Part shown: one piece after another, positions 8,135 to 16,893 of the stretch
Numbering within the stretch: position 1 is the stretch's first letter
Layout: each line of letters opens with the position of its first letter
Program-made: the position numbers and the translations under genes
Assembly (NCBI GenBank): GCA_964416315.1
Contig: CAYQDR010000046.1
Coordinates: 1-32,259, forward strand
Source: CAYQDR01 sp964416315
GTDB lineage: Bacteria > Methylomirabilota > Methylomirabilia > Rokubacteriales > DASRDR01
Reading direction: 5' to 3'
DNA length: 32,259 nucleotides
The notes under the pieces: generated by a model
Told to the model about the DNA's origin: nothing
The model's database searches: none
What the model saw: the letters and a program-made list of their open reading frames with translations, nothing else

Positions 8135-10990
8135 ATGGGCAACCCACTGCGGGACCTCGCGACCTACGGCCAGGCCGTCTGGCTCGACTACATCCGGCGC
8201 AGCCTCATCACGAGTGGGGACCTCCGTCGGCTGATCGAGCAGGACGGGCTCCGCGGCGTCACCTCGAACCCTGCGATCTTCGAGAAGGCGATCGCGGGCT
8301 CGACCGACTACGAGGCGGAGCTCAAGGAGCTGGGGCGGCGGAAGGACGTGGATGCCAAGACGGTCTACGAGGCGGTCGCGTTGCGGGACATCCAGGACGC
8401 GGCGGACCTCTTCCGGCCGCTCTACGCGGCGACCGGGCGGCGCGACGGCTATGTGAGCCTCGAGGTCTCCCCGGACCTGGCCCACGACACGCAGGGGACG
8501 CTCGAGGAGGCGCGGCGACTCTGGCGGGCGCTCGGGCGCGAGAACGTGCTGATCAAGGTGCCGGCGACGCCGGCGGGGATCCCGGCGATCGAGACGCTCA
8601 TCGGCGAGGGGATCAACGTCAACGTGACGCTGCTCTTCGCACGGGAGACCTACGAGCGGGTGGCCGAGGCATACATCGCCGGACTCGAAGCCTTCGCCCG
8701 TGCCGGAGCCGACGTGAGCGGCGTCGCGAGCGTGGCGAGCTTCTTCATCAGCCGGATCGACAGCCTCGTGGATGCGCTCCTCGCGGAGCGCACGAAGGCC
8801 TCGGACGAGCCCGCGGCGCAGGTGCTCCTCAAGGGGCTCGTGGGGAAGATCGCCATCGCGAACGCGAAGCTCACCTACCAGCGTTCCAAGGAGATCTACG
8901 CGACGCCGCGCTGGAAGGCCCTGGCGGCGCAGGGGGCGCAGACCCAGCGCCTGCTCTGGGCGAGCACGAGCACCAAGAACCCGAACTACCGGGACGTCGT
9001 GTACGTCGAGGAGCTGATCGGCGCGGACACCGTGAACACGATGCCGCCCGCGACGGTGGACGCGTTCCGGGACCACGGCCGGCCCCGCCCGAGCCTCGAG
9101 GAGGACCTGGAAGGGGCGCTCGACACGATGGCCGGGCTCGAGCGGGCCGGCATCTCCATGACGCGCGTCACGGACCAGCTCCTCGAGGAGGGGGTGCGAC
9201 TCTTCGCCGACGCCTTCGCGAAGCTCCTCGGGGCGACGCGGAAGAGCTGTGTGACCCCGCAGGCCGCGATCAACCGCCTGGCCTTCAGCCTGCCGGCCGA
9301 CCTGGACTCGGCCGTGCGGGCGTCGCTCCGGGACTGGGCGATCGGCGGCAAGGTGCGGCGGCTCTGGACGCGGGACGCGACGCTGTGGACCGGAGCGGAC
9401 GAGGCGAACTGGCTCGGGTGGCTCGGGATCACCGAGGACCAGATTGCGCGGATCGACCACCTCCTCCGGCTCCAGGAGGAGGTCAAGCGGGAGGGGTTCG
9501 CCCACGCGCTGCTCCTCGGGATGGGCGGCTCGAGCCTCTGCCCGGAGGTGCTGAAGCTGACCTTCGGGCGGATCGCGGGCTTCCCGGAGCTCCACGTCCT
9601 CGACTCGACCGACCCCGCGCAGGTCCGCGCCTTCGAGCAGACGGTGGACCTCGCCCGGACGCTCTTCATCGTCTCGTCGAAGTCCGGGAGCACGCTCGAG
9701 CCGAACATCTTCAAGCAGTACTTCTTCGAGCGCGTCACGCAGGCGGTCGGCCCCGCCGAGGCGGGTCGCCGCTTCATCGCCATCACGGACCCGGGGTCGA
9801 GGCTCCAGCAGGTGGCCGAGGCGGATCGCTTCCGGCAGGTCTTCTTCGGCGTGCCGTCGATCGGCGGGCGGTACTCCGCGCTGTCGGACTTCGGGATGGT
9901 CCCGGCGGCCGTCATGGGCCTCGACGTCGCGCGGTTCCTGGCGCACGCGGAGGCGATGGCGGCGGCGTGCGCCTCCTGTGTGCCGGTCGAGGAGAACCCG
10001 GGCGCCGTGCTCGGCACGATCATGGGCGTGCTCGCCAAGCGCGGGCGGGACAAGGTCACGCTCGTCGCCTCGCCGGGGATCCGGGACCTCGGGGCCTGGC
10101 TCGAGCAGCTCCTCGCGGAGTCCACCGGCAAGGACGGCAAGGGGCTCATCCCCGTGGACCGCGAGCCGGTGGGGCCGCCCGAGGCCTACGGGGCCGACCG
10201 GCTGTTCGTCTACCTCCGGCTCGAGACGGCGCCGGATGCGGCCCAGGACGCCGCGGTCGCCGCGCTGGAGCAGGCCGGCCAGCCGGTGGTCCGCGTCCAC
10301 GTCGCGACCCCCTACGACCTCGGCGAGGAGTTCTTCCGCTGGGAATTCGCGACGGCGGTGGCGGGGTCCATCCTGGGGATCAACGCCTTCAACCAGCCGG
10401 ACGTCGAGGCGAGCAAGATCGCGACGCGGAGGCTCACCGACGAGTACGAGCGCACCGGTGCCTTGCCGGCCGAGGCGCCGATCGGGGAGGCGGGCGGGAT
10501 CCGGCTCTTCACGGAGGAGGAGAACGCGACGGAGCTCGCGGCCGCGGCGGGCCGCGACCGGAGCCTCGCGGGCCTCCTCCGCGCCCACCTCGGCCGCATC
10601 CGGCCGGGGGACTATGTGGCCCTGCTCGCCTACATCGAGATGAACGCGGCGCACGAGGGCGAGCTCCAGGCGATCCGCCGCGCGATCCGCGACCGGCGCC
10701 GGGTCGCGACCTGCCTCGGCTTCGGCCCGCGCTTCCTCCACTCGACGGGGCAGGCCTACAAGGGCGGGCCTGACACGGGGGTCTTCGTTCAAGTCACGTG
10801 CGACGACGCCCAGGATGTCGCGGTGCCGGGACAGAAGTACACGTTCGGCGTCGTCAAGGCGGCGCAGGCGCGGGGGGATTTCCAGGTGCTGGCCGAGCGC
10901 GGGCGCCGGGCGCTCCGGGTGCATCTCGGCAAGGACGTCAGGGCCGGCCTGGCGGCGCTCCGCCGGGCCGTGGATGAGGCGCTCGCCTGA
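8135..10990 (+). CDS. bifunctional transaldolase / glucose-6-phosphate isomerase
   Basis: A 951-residue fusion. Residues 1 to about 375 are a transaldolase: GVTSNPAIFEKAI near the N-terminus, Schiff-base lysine K141 in NVLIKVPATPAG, and TKNPNYRDVVYVEELIG. From about residue 385 to the end it is glucose-6-phosphate isomerase, with GMGGSSLCPEV and the phosphate-binding SSKSGSTLEPN. The enzyme links the non-oxidative pentose phosphate pathway to glycolysis by converting sedoheptulose-7-P plus glyceraldehyde-3-P, and by interconverting glucose-6-P and fructose-6-P. Tal-Pgi fusions are known in several bacterial groups. I chose ATG 8135, preceded by GCGGGGGGAA; a frame open further upstream only translates the repeat. 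The context is a pentose phosphate operon with gnd, zwf and pgl. Confidence 0.93.
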   Translation: MGNPLRDLATYGQAVWLDYIRRSLITSGDLRRLIEQDGLRGVTSNPAIFEKAIAGSTDYEAELKELGRRKDVDAKTVYEAVALRDIQDAADLFRPLYAATGRRDGYVSLEVSPDLAHDTQGTLEEARRLWRALGRENVLIKVPATPAGIPAIETLIGEGINVNVTLLFARETYERVAEAYIAGLEAFARAGADVSGVASVASFFISRIDSLVDALLAERTKASDEPAAQVLLKGLVGKIAIANAKLTYQRSKEIYATPRWKALAAQGAQTQRLLWASTSTKNPNYRDVVYVEELIGADTVNTMPPATVDAFRDHGRPRPSLEEDLEGALDTMAGLERAGISMTRVTDQLLEEGVRLFADAFAKLLGATRKSCVTPQAAINRLAFSLPADLDSAVRASLRDWAIGGKVRRLWTRDATLWTGADEANWLGWLGITEDQIARIDHLLRLQEEVKREGFAHALLLGMGGSSLCPEVLKLTFGRIAGFPELHVLDSTDPAQVRAFEQTVDLARTLFIVSSKSGSTLEPNIFKQYFFERVTQAVGPAEAGRRFIAITDPGSRLQQVAEADRFRQVFFGVPSIGGRYSALSDFGMVPAAVMGLDVARFLAHAEAMAAACASCVPVEENPGAVLGTIMGVLAKRGRDKVTLVASPGIRDLGAWLEQLLAESTGKDGKGLIPVDREPVGPPEAYGADRLFVYLRLETAPDAAQDAAVAALEQAGQPVVRVHVATPYDLGEEFFRWEFATAVAGSILGINAFNQPDVEASKIATRRLTDEYERTGALPAEAPIGEAGGIRLFTEEENATELAAAAGRDRSLAGLLRAHLGRIRPGDYVALLAYIEMNAAHEGELQAIRRAIRDRRRVATCLGFGPRFLHSTGQAYKGGPDTGVFVQVTCDDAQDVAVPGQKYTFGVVKAAQARGDFQVLAERGRRALRVHLGKDVRAGLAALRRAVDEALA

Positions 10991-11019
10991 GCGCCGTCCG
11001 GGGGAAGGGAGCGGCAGCG

Positions 11020-12003
11020 ATGCAGATCGCCATGGTGGGTCTCGGGCGGATGGGCGGCAACATGGCGCGGCGCCTCATGCGCGGCGGCCACGAGGTGGTG
11101 GCGTACGCGACCGATCCCGCGGCGGTCAGGCAGCTCGCCGGCGAGGGCGCCACGGGGACGACGACGCTGGACGACCTCGTGGCGAAGCTCCGTCCGCCCC
11201 GCGTGGCCTGGGTGATGGTGCCGGCGGGGGCGGCGACCGAGCAGGTCGTGACCGACCTGGCCCGGCGCATGGAGGCCGGCGACACGATCATCGACGGCGG
11301 TAACTCCTTCTACAAGGACGACGTGCGCCGCATGACGCTGCTCAAGCCGAAGGGGATCCACTACGTGGACGTGGGGACGAGCGGCGGGATCTGGGGGCTC
11401 GAGCGTGGCTACTGCCTGATGATCGGCGGCGAGCCCGGGGTCGTCCAGCGGCTCGACCCCATCTTCCGCACGCTGGCGCCGGGCCAGGGGACGATCCCCC
11501 GCACCCCGGGACGCGAGGCGCTCTCCGGCACGGCCGAGCTCGGCTACCTCCACTGCGGGCCGTCGGGTGCGGGGCACTTCGTCAAGATGATCCACAACGG
11601 GATCGAGTACGGGCTGATGCAGGCCTACGCCGAGGGGTTCGACATCCTGCTGAACGCCCGGTCGAAGGAGCTGCCCGAGGAGCTGCGCTACGTGCTGAGC
11701 ATCCCGGACATCGCCGAGCTCTGGCGGCGGGGGAGCGTGGTCGGCTCGTGGCTCCTGGACCTGGCGGCCCAGGCGCTCGCCGAGACCCCGACGCTCGCCA
11801 GCTACACCGGCACCGTGCAGGACTCCGGGGAGGGACGCTGGACGATCATGGCGGCGATCGAGGAGGGCGTGCCGGCGGACGTGCTCTCGGCCTCCCTCTA
11901 CGTCCGCTTTCGCTCGCGCCAGGAGCACACCTTCGCGGAGAAGGTGCTCTCGGCGATGCGGCACAAGTTCGGCGGCCACGTGGAACGCGCCGCCGGCGGC
12001 TAA
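11020..12003 (+). CDS. gnd: 6-phosphogluconate dehydrogenase, decarboxylating (short form)
   Basis: A 327-residue enzyme beginning MQIAMVGLGRMGGNMARRL, with the dinucleotide-binding motif at G7-x-G9-x-x-G12. Substrate-binding DGGNSFYKDD and the catalytic segment GPSGAGHFVKMIHNGIEYG (lysine K189) are intact. The length matches the shorter YqeC/GndA-like class rather than the 470-residue form. It oxidises and decarboxylates 6-phosphogluconate to ribulose-5-phosphate, giving NADH or NADPH. The gene starts 29 bases after tal-pgi behind a purine-rich site (GGGGGAAGGGAG) and belongs to the same operon. Its natural supplier of 6-phosphogluconate is pgl downstream. Confidence 0.92.
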   Translation: MQIAMVGLGRMGGNMARRLMRGGHEVVAYATDPAAVRQLAGEGATGTTTLDDLVAKLRPPRVAWVMVPAGAATEQVVTDLARRMEAGDTIIDGGNSFYKDDVRRMTLLKPKGIHYVDVGTSGGIWGLERGYCLMIGGEPGVVQRLDPIFRTLAPGQGTIPRTPGREALSGTAELGYLHCGPSGAGHFVKMIHNGIEYGLMQAYAEGFDILLNARSKELPEELRYVLSIPDIAELWRRGSVVGSWLLDLAAQALAETPTLASYTGTVQDSGEGRWTIMAAIEEGVPADVLSASLYVRFRSRQEHTFAEKVLSAMRHKFGGHVERAAGG

Positions 12004-12013
12004 TCGACCCGGA

Positions 12014-12030
12014 GGGGGGCGGAGCCCCCC
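12014..12030. terminator. hairpin between gnd and the zwf fragment
   Basis: Arms GGGGGGC and GCCCCCC pair perfectly around GGA, 10 bases after the gnd stop. There is no T-run, so intrinsic termination is uncertain. It sits directly next to the point where the truncated zwf sequence begins, so it may also mark a recombination or assembly junction. Confidence 0.4.
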
Positions 12031-12037
12031 TGAGACC

Positions 12038-12358
12038 GTGAAGCTCGACTTCAGCTACCGGGACTTCGGGGAGACCAGCGCGGCGACCGGCTACGAGCGG
12101 CTGCTCTACGACAGCATGGTGGGCGACACGACGCTCTTCCACCGCACCGACATGGTCGAGGCGGCGTGGCGGATCGCGACCCCCATCCTGGGCGCCGGGG
12201 CGGGGCGGCCTCCCGCGGATTTCCCGAACTACGCCGCGGGCTCCTGGGGGCCCGCCGCGGCGGAGGGTCTGCTCGTTCGGGAGGACCGGGCGGCGCTGTT
12301 CGGTGCCGCCATCTTCGCGGCCCGCCGCGCGGCGCCGCGCCGGGGGAGCGGGGCATGA
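12038..12358 (+). pseudogene. zwf: glucose-6-phosphate dehydrogenase, C-terminal fragment
   Basis: The frame from GTG 12038 encodes 106 residues matching only the end of glucose-6-phosphate dehydrogenase: VKLDFSYRDF, then GYERLLYDSMVGDTTLFHR, and DFPNYAAGSWGPAAAEGLL, which is the enzyme's C-terminal signature. About 390 residues, including the NADP-binding fold and the catalytic lysine/histidine region, are missing. The homology starts within a few bases of the hairpin at 12014-12030. The fragment still overlaps fbp by ATGA (12355-12358), so the original gene order gnd-zwf-fbp-pgl is preserved. As it stands, the product cannot be an active enzyme. A genuine deletion or a misjoin in the assembly would both explain it. 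Confidence 0.8.
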
Positions 12359-13362
12359 CCATCGCGGGCACGAGGCTGGGGGAACACCTGGCGGACGAGG
12401 GGCAGCGACACGGCGCGCCGGACGCGGCGGTGGCGACGCTCCTCGGCGCCGTGGCCCAGGCGGCGAAGGCGCTCGCCCGCGAGATCCGCCGCGCGGGGCT
12501 CGAGGGGAACGTCGGCCTCGCGGGGGACCGGAACGTGACGGGGGACGCCCAGAAGAAGCTGGACGTGATCGGGAACGAGACGGTGCTCGCGGCGTTTGCC
12601 GGCACGGGGCTCGTCGCGGCCGTGGTCTCGGAGGAGCTCGGCGAGGCCCATCCGCTCGCCGGCCCCACGGGGCGGTACGTCCTCTGCGTGGACCCCCTCG
12701 ACGGCTCGTCGAACAGCGACATCAACGGGGTGGTGGGCACGATCTTCGGGGTCTACCGCCGCCGGGCCCCGGGGCCCGTGGGGCCGGACGACCTGCTGCG
12801 GACCGGCACCGAGCAGGTCCTCGCGGGATACGCCATGTACGGCCCGGCGACGATCCTGGTCTACACGGTCGGCCGGGGGACGCACGGGTTCACGCTCGAC
12901 CTCGACGTGAACGAGTTCGTGCTCACCCACCCGCGCATGCGGTGCCCCGCCCGCGGCCCGTACTACAGTGCGAACGTCGCCCGCGCCCGCGACTGGGCCT
13001 CGGGCATCCAGCGGTTCCTCGCCGCCGCCGCCGAGCCCGCGGCCGCCGCCCCCGGCGGTCACGTCTGGTCGTTGCGCTACACCGGGGCGCTCGTCGCGGA
13101 CGTCCACCGGAGCCTCGTCGAGGGGGGCATCTACTTCTACCCGGCCGATGCCACGCACCCGCACGGCAAGCTCCGGCTCCTCTACGAGTGCGCGCCGCTC
13201 GCCTTGGTGGTCGAGCAGGCGGGCGGGGTGGCCTCGACCGGCACCCGGCGGGTCCTCGATGTCCGCGCCGAGAAGATCCACCAGCGGGTGCCGTTCGTCA
13301 TCGGGAGCGCCGAGGACGTGGCGGTCTACGAGCGCTACGCCCGCGAGGGCGGCAGCCCGTGA
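12355..13362 (+). CDS. fbp: fructose-1,6-bisphosphatase, class I
   Basis: A 335-residue enzyme of standard class I length. QKKLDVIGNE, the metal-ligand segment VVSEE, and DPLDGSSNSD (residues 113-122) followed by INGVVGTIFGVYRR form the metal and phosphate site. LLYECAPLALVVEQAGG is the C-terminal signature. It removes the 1-phosphate of fructose-1,6-bisphosphate to make fructose-6-phosphate, for gluconeogenesis or for a pentose phosphate cycle. The start ATG shares ATGA with the zwf fragment, and its stop shares GTGA with pgl, so translation is probably coupled along the operon. Confidence 0.93.
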   Translation: MTIAGTRLGEHLADEGQRHGAPDAAVATLLGAVAQAAKALAREIRRAGLEGNVGLAGDRNVTGDAQKKLDVIGNETVLAAFAGTGLVAAVVSEELGEAHPLAGPTGRYVLCVDPLDGSSNSDINGVVGTIFGVYRRRAPGPVGPDDLLRTGTEQVLAGYAMYGPATILVYTVGRGTHGFTLDLDVNEFVLTHPRMRCPARGPYYSANVARARDWASGIQRFLAAAAEPAAAAPGGHVWSLRYTGALVADVHRSLVEGGIYFYPADATHPHGKLRLLYECAPLALVVEQAGGVASTGTRRVLDVRAEKIHQRVPFVIGSAEDVAVYERYAREGGSP

Positions 13363-14168
13363 GCCTTTCCATCCGCGTGCTCGCCGACGCCGCCGGGCTC
13401 TATCGCGCCGCGGCCGAGGAGTTCGTCGCCCGCACGAGCCCGCCCGCTCGCGCGCGCGGGGTCGTGACGGTCGCCCTGGCGGGGGGATCCACCCCGCGCG
13501 GGCTCTACGCCCTGCTGGCGACGAACCCCGAGTTCCGGGCGCGCGTGCCCTGGGCCGAGACCCACTTCTTCTGGGGGGACGAGCGCCACGTCCCGCCCGA
13601 CCACCCGGACAGCAACTATCGGATGGCGCAGGAGGCGATGCTGGGACGGGCCCCCGTCCCGCCGTCGCACGTGCACCGGATCCGCGCGGAGGACCCGGAT
13701 GCCGAGCGGGTCGCGCGGGAGTACGAGGCCGAGATCCGCGAGTTCTTCGCGGCCCGCGGCCTGATGGACGGCGGCCTCCCGCGCTTCGACCTCGTGCTGC
13801 TCGGCATGGGGCCCGACGGGCACACGGCCTCCCTCTTCCCGGGGACGGCCGCGGTGTCCGAGACGGAGCGGCTCGTCCAGGCGTCGTGGGTGCCGAAGCT
13901 CGGCGCCCACCGGATCACGCTCACCCCGCCGACGCTCAACCGGGCGGCCGCGATCGTCTTCCTCGTCGCCGGCGGGGACAAGGCCGAGACGCTCCGGGCG
14001 GTGCTCGAGGGGGAGCGGCGTCCCGACCTCTATCCGAGCCAGGTGATCCGGCCGTCGAGCGGCGAGCTCCTCTGGCTCGTGGAGCGCGGGGCCGCCGCGC
14101 GCCTCAGGCGCCCCGACGCGCCGGTGGCGGGAGCGCCCGAGGGGAGCCGGAGAGGGGAGCGACCATGA
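13359..14168 (+). CDS. pgl: 6-phosphogluconolactonase
   Basis: A 269-residue NagB/SugarP-isomerase-fold protein of the DevB/Pgl type: ALAGGSTPRGLYALL near the N-terminus, FFWGDERHVPPDHPDSNYRMA, and FDLVLLGMGPDGHTASLFPG. It hydrolyses 6-phosphogluconolactone to 6-phosphogluconate, the step between Zwf and Gnd. The GTG start overlaps the fbp stop, and the stop overlaps the next start (ATGA). The C-terminal 20 or so residues after AARLRRPDAP are low-complexity and poorly conserved. The enzyme itself is complete, unlike its zwf neighbour. Confidence 0.92.
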   Translation: MSLSIRVLADAAGLYRAAAEEFVARTSPPARARGVVTVALAGGSTPRGLYALLATNPEFRARVPWAETHFFWGDERHVPPDHPDSNYRMAQEAMLGRAPVPPSHVHRIRAEDPDAERVAREYEAEIREFFAARGLMDGGLPRFDLVLLGMGPDGHTASLFPGTAAVSETERLVQASWVPKLGAHRITLTPPTLNRAAAIVFLVAGGDKAETLRAVLEGERRPDLYPSQVIRPSSGELLWLVERGAAARLRRPDAPVAGAPEGSRRGERP

Positions 14169-14647
14169 CCACGACGAAGGTGCGGATGACGCGGGGGAAG
14201 CTCGCCGGCATCCAGGCGGTCGCCGGCGAGGCCGGCATCATCGCCGCGGCGGCGATGGATCAGCGCGGCTCGCTGCGGAAGGCGATCGCGAAGGCCAAAG
14301 GGCGCGAGGTCTCCGACGCCGAGCTCTCCGAGTTCAAGGTGATCGGGACGCGGGTCCTGACGCCGTACGCGTCCGCGATCCTGATGGACCCCGAGTACGG
14401 CCTGGATGCCGTCAAGGCGACGGCCCCGACGGCCGGCGTGCTGCTGGCGTACGAGAAGACGGGATACGACGCCACGGTCCCCGGCCGCCTGCCGGATCTG
14501 CTGGACGGGTGGTCGGTGGGGCGCCTGGTCGCCGCGGGCGCGGACGCCGTCACTACGGAGGCCTCGCCAACATCGCCGTCGTGGACGGCCCGGTGCCCCC
14601 GGGCGCCTCGGGGGTCAAGAATTGACACCGCCGTGACAACCGGGTGA
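14165..14647 (+). pseudogene. tagatose-bisphosphate/fructose-bisphosphate aldolase (LacD-like), N-terminal fragment
   Basis: The frame from ATG 14165 reads like a class I LacD-type aldolase: AMDQRGSLRKAIAKAKG, then ILMDPEYGLDAV, and GRLPDLLDGWSVGRLVAAGADAV. At about 14550 the similarity ends abruptly, and 32 unrelated residues follow before the stop. The family is about 330 residues, so more than half is missing, including the Schiff-base lysine. It would be inactive. It overlaps pgl by ATGA and was evidently the last gene of the sugar-phosphate operon. Immediately after the break another frame (14551-14625) looks like the C-terminus of a different gene, which points to a deletion or a misjoin rather than a point mutation. 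Confidence 0.7.
14551..14625 (+). pseudogene. C-terminal tail of an unidentified gene joined to the aldolase fragment
   Basis: In the frame shifted from the aldolase, the sequence reads YYGGLANIAVVDGPVP-like residues (HYGGLANIAVVDGPV), ends in GASGVKN, and stops at TGA 14623-14625. It has coding character but no start. I do not recognise the family. It is best seen as the far side of a join at about 14550. Confidence 0.3.
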
Positions 14648-14649
14648 TG
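14623..14649 (+). promoter_or_regulatory. three TGAYR direct repeats at 11-bp steps: candidate response-regulator site upstream of the kinase gene
   Basis: TGACA at 14623, TGACA at 14634 and TGATG at 14645 follow each other at exactly 11 bp. OmpR/PhoB-family regulators bind direct repeats with this period, and the opposite strand reads TGTCA-N6-TGTCA like a Pho box. The site lies 27 bases before the kinase start. I see no good -10 box. Confidence 0.5.
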
Positions 14650-14675
14650 CGGGAGAGGCACGCTTCCGGGGAGGG

Positions 14676-16202
14676 ATGCGCATCCGGCTCCGCTCGCCGC
14701 TCGTCCGGTTCGCGGCCTTCGCGCTCCCGGCGATCGTCCTCCCCGCGGCCATCCTGGCGGTCCTCGGCTACCTCTCCCTCCGGCAGTGGCAGCACTCGGC
14801 CGAGCTCCTCCTCCGCGAGCAGGCGCGCGAGATGGCCTCGATGGCCGCGGAGCGGGTGGACATGATGCTGCGGCAAGCCGACGACGATGGGCTCCGCCGG
14901 CTCCAGGCCATCGTCCGGCGGCGCGACTTCGCGCCCACGGACCTCCAGGGGGTGCTGGCGACGAGCCCGCTGGTCCAGCGCCTCTACCTCCTCGACCGCC
15001 GCGGCCGGCTCCTCTTCCCCGCGGCGTGGGTGGGGGACGACGCGGCGGCCATCACGGGGCTCCTGGCCGAGATCCCCCAGGGCTTCTGGGAGCGGGGCGG
15101 GCGCCGCTCCCTCACGGCGGGGGACCAGGTGGTCCTCGCCGCCGTGCTGAGGACCGCCGACGGGAGGCCCCTCCTGGCGGCCCTCCGCCGGAACGTGGGG
15201 GTGCTGCGGCGGGAGATCCTCGAGCGCCTGCTCGCGAGCCTGGAGGTCGTCTCGGTCCTGGACCACCGGGACCGGCCCGTGTTCCGCCGGGGGGCGCCCG
15301 AAGGGGCCGAGCGGGTCGCGACGGTGGCGCTCGGCGAGACCCTGCCCGGCTGGCGGATCGCCCTCTACCAGCTCCCCGGCACCTCCCCGCGGGCGGCCAT
15401 CCAGCGGCAGATCACGATCTTCACGACCGTCTTCTGCCTGCTCCTCCTCGTCATCCTGGCCGGGCTCGTCGCCACCTACCGGCTGGTCCGCCGGGAGACC
15501 GAGATGGCGCGCCTCAAGGCCGACTTCGTCGCCAACGTCTCCCACGACCTCAAGACCCCGCTCTCGCTGATCCGCATGTACGGCGAGACGCTCGAGATGG
15601 GGCGGCTGCCGGACGAGGCGAAGCGCCAGGAGTACTACCACGTGATCACGCGGGAGAGCGAGCGGCTCTCCCGGCTCATCGACAACGTGCTCGACTTCTC
15701 CCGGATCGAGGGCGGCCGCCGCCGCTACGACATCGCGCCGACGCCCGTGGAGCCGCTGGTCCGTGAGACGCTGGAGGCCTTCGGCTACGTGCTGGCCGAG
15801 CAGGGCTTCGACGTCGTGGTGACGGTGGCCCCGGACCTCCCCGAGGTCCCGATGGACGCCGACGCCGTGGGCCAGGCGCTCGCGAACCTCGTGGACAACG
15901 CGGTCAAGTACTCGGGCGACCGGAAGGTGATCCGGGTGGACGCGGCCGTCCGGGACGATCAGCTCGCCCTGTCGGTCGCGGACGAGGGGATCGGCATTCC
16001 CCTGGAGGAGCAGCGGCGGATCTTCGAGAAGTTCTACCGGGTCGGGCGCAGCGAGACGCAGGGCCGGCGCGGGAGCGGCGTCGGCCTCGCCCTCGTCCGC
16101 CACATCGCCGAGGCCCACCGCGGCCGGGTCACCGTGGAGAGCCAGCCGGGCGCGGGGAGCCGCTTCACCCTCTGGCTTCCCCTGGCGGCCCCCTCGGCCT
16201 GA
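14676..16202 (+). CDS. membrane sensor histidine kinase
   Basis: A 508-residue kinase. One transmembrane helix at about 9-31 (FAAFALPAIVLPAAILAVLGYL) and a second at about 245-269 (FTTVFCLLLLVILAGLVATY) enclose a periplasmic sensor of about 210 residues with no family I recognise. The HisKA domain follows directly without a clear HAMP, with phospho-acceptor H290 in NVSHDLKTPLSL. The HATPase domain has N box LVDNAVKYS, G1 ADEGIGIP, F box FEKFYRV and G2 GSGVGLALV. It would autophosphorylate on H290 and pass phosphate to the regulator gene that starts eight bases downstream. GGGGAGGG precedes ATG 14676. The nearby Pho-box-like repeats suggest a PhoR-like role, but the signal is unknown. Confidence 0.9.
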   Translation: MRIRLRSPLVRFAAFALPAIVLPAAILAVLGYLSLRQWQHSAELLLREQAREMASMAAERVDMMLRQADDDGLRRLQAIVRRRDFAPTDLQGVLATSPLVQRLYLLDRRGRLLFPAAWVGDDAAAITGLLAEIPQGFWERGGRRSLTAGDQVVLAAVLRTADGRPLLAALRRNVGVLRREILERLLASLEVVSVLDHRDRPVFRRGAPEGAERVATVALGETLPGWRIALYQLPGTSPRAAIQRQITIFTTVFCLLLLVILAGLVATYRLVRRETEMARLKADFVANVSHDLKTPLSLIRMYGETLEMGRLPDEAKRQEYYHVITRESERLSRLIDNVLDFSRIEGGRRRYDIAPTPVEPLVRETLEAFGYVLAEQGFDVVVTVAPDLPEVPMDADAVGQALANLVDNAVKYSGDRKVIRVDAAVRDDQLALSVADEGIGIPLEEQRRIFEKFYRVGRSETQGRRGSGVGLALVRHIAEAHRGRVTVESQPGAGSRFTLWLPLAAPSA

Positions 16203-16210
16203 GGCGCGCG

Positions 16211-16888
16211 ATGCCGCGCATCCTCATCGTGGACGACGAGCCCGAGATGGTGCGGGGGCTGGAGGACAACCTCCGCTTCGAAGGGTACCAGACCCTCGCG
16301 GCCGCGAACGGACGGGACGGGCTCCAGCTCGCGCTCACGGAGGCGCCGGACCTGATCCTCCTCGACGTGATGATGCCGGAGCTCTCCGGCTGGGACGTGC
16401 TCCGGACCCTCCGCCAGAAGGGGCTCGACATCCCGGTCATCATGCTGACGGCCCGCGGCGAGGAGGTGGACCGGGTCCTCGGGCTCGAGCTCGGGGGGGA
16501 CGACTACGTCACGAAGCCGTTCTCGCTCCGGGAGCTCCTCGCGCGGGTGCGGGCCGTCCTCCGCCGGCCGGGGCCCCGGCAGAAGTTCGAGGAGGTGGCG
16601 TTCGGCGACGTCCGGGTCCATCTGCGGAGCCGCCAGGCCTTCCGCGCCGGGCGGGAGGTGCGGCTCACCCGCAAGGAGTTCGAGCTGCTCCGCTATCTCC
16701 TGGAGCACCGCGGGGAGGTGCTGACCCGCGACCGGCTGCTCGACGAGGTCTGGGGGTACGAGCAGTTCCCGACGACCCGGACCGTGGACACCCACATCCT
16801 CCGGCTCCGGCAGAAGTTCGAGCCCGACCCCGAGCATCCCCGCTACATCCTGACCGTCCACGGGCAGGGCTACCGGTTCGTCGCGTAG
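16211..16888 (+). CDS. OmpR/PhoB-family response regulator
   Basis: A 225-residue two-domain regulator. The receiver domain has the acidic pair DDEPE at the N-terminus, phospho-acceptor D52 in LLDVMMPELSGWD, T in MLTARGE, and K102 in VTKPFSLREL. The C-terminal winged helix (about 130-225) contains LTRKEFELLRYLLEHRGEVL and ends RYILTVHGQGYRFVA, the OmpR/PhoB signature. It starts eight bases after the kinase stop. DNA binding to 11-bp-spaced direct repeats is known for this family, and such repeats flank the pair on both sides, suggesting autoregulation and control of the radical SAM operon. Confidence 0.93.
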   Translation: MPRILIVDDEPEMVRGLEDNLRFEGYQTLAAANGRDGLQLALTEAPDLILLDVMMPELSGWDVLRTLRQKGLDIPVIMLTARGEEVDRVLGLELGGDDYVTKPFSLRELLARVRAVLRRPGPRQKFEEVAFGDVRVHLRSRQAFRAGREVRLTRKEFELLRYLLEHRGEVLTRDRLLDEVWGYEQFPTTRTVDTHILRLRQKFEPDPEHPRYILTVHGQGYRFVA

Positions 16889-16893
16889 GCGCG

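Noticed and set aside
7886..10924. Minus-strand open frame of about 1000 codons opposite tal-pgi, running through the N gap
   Set aside because: Same low-complexity antisense composition; tal-pgi has intact catalytic motifs on the plus strand.
12014..12030. Strong intrinsic terminator
   Set aside because: The hairpin is convincing but no U-run follows, so only a hairpin is claimed.
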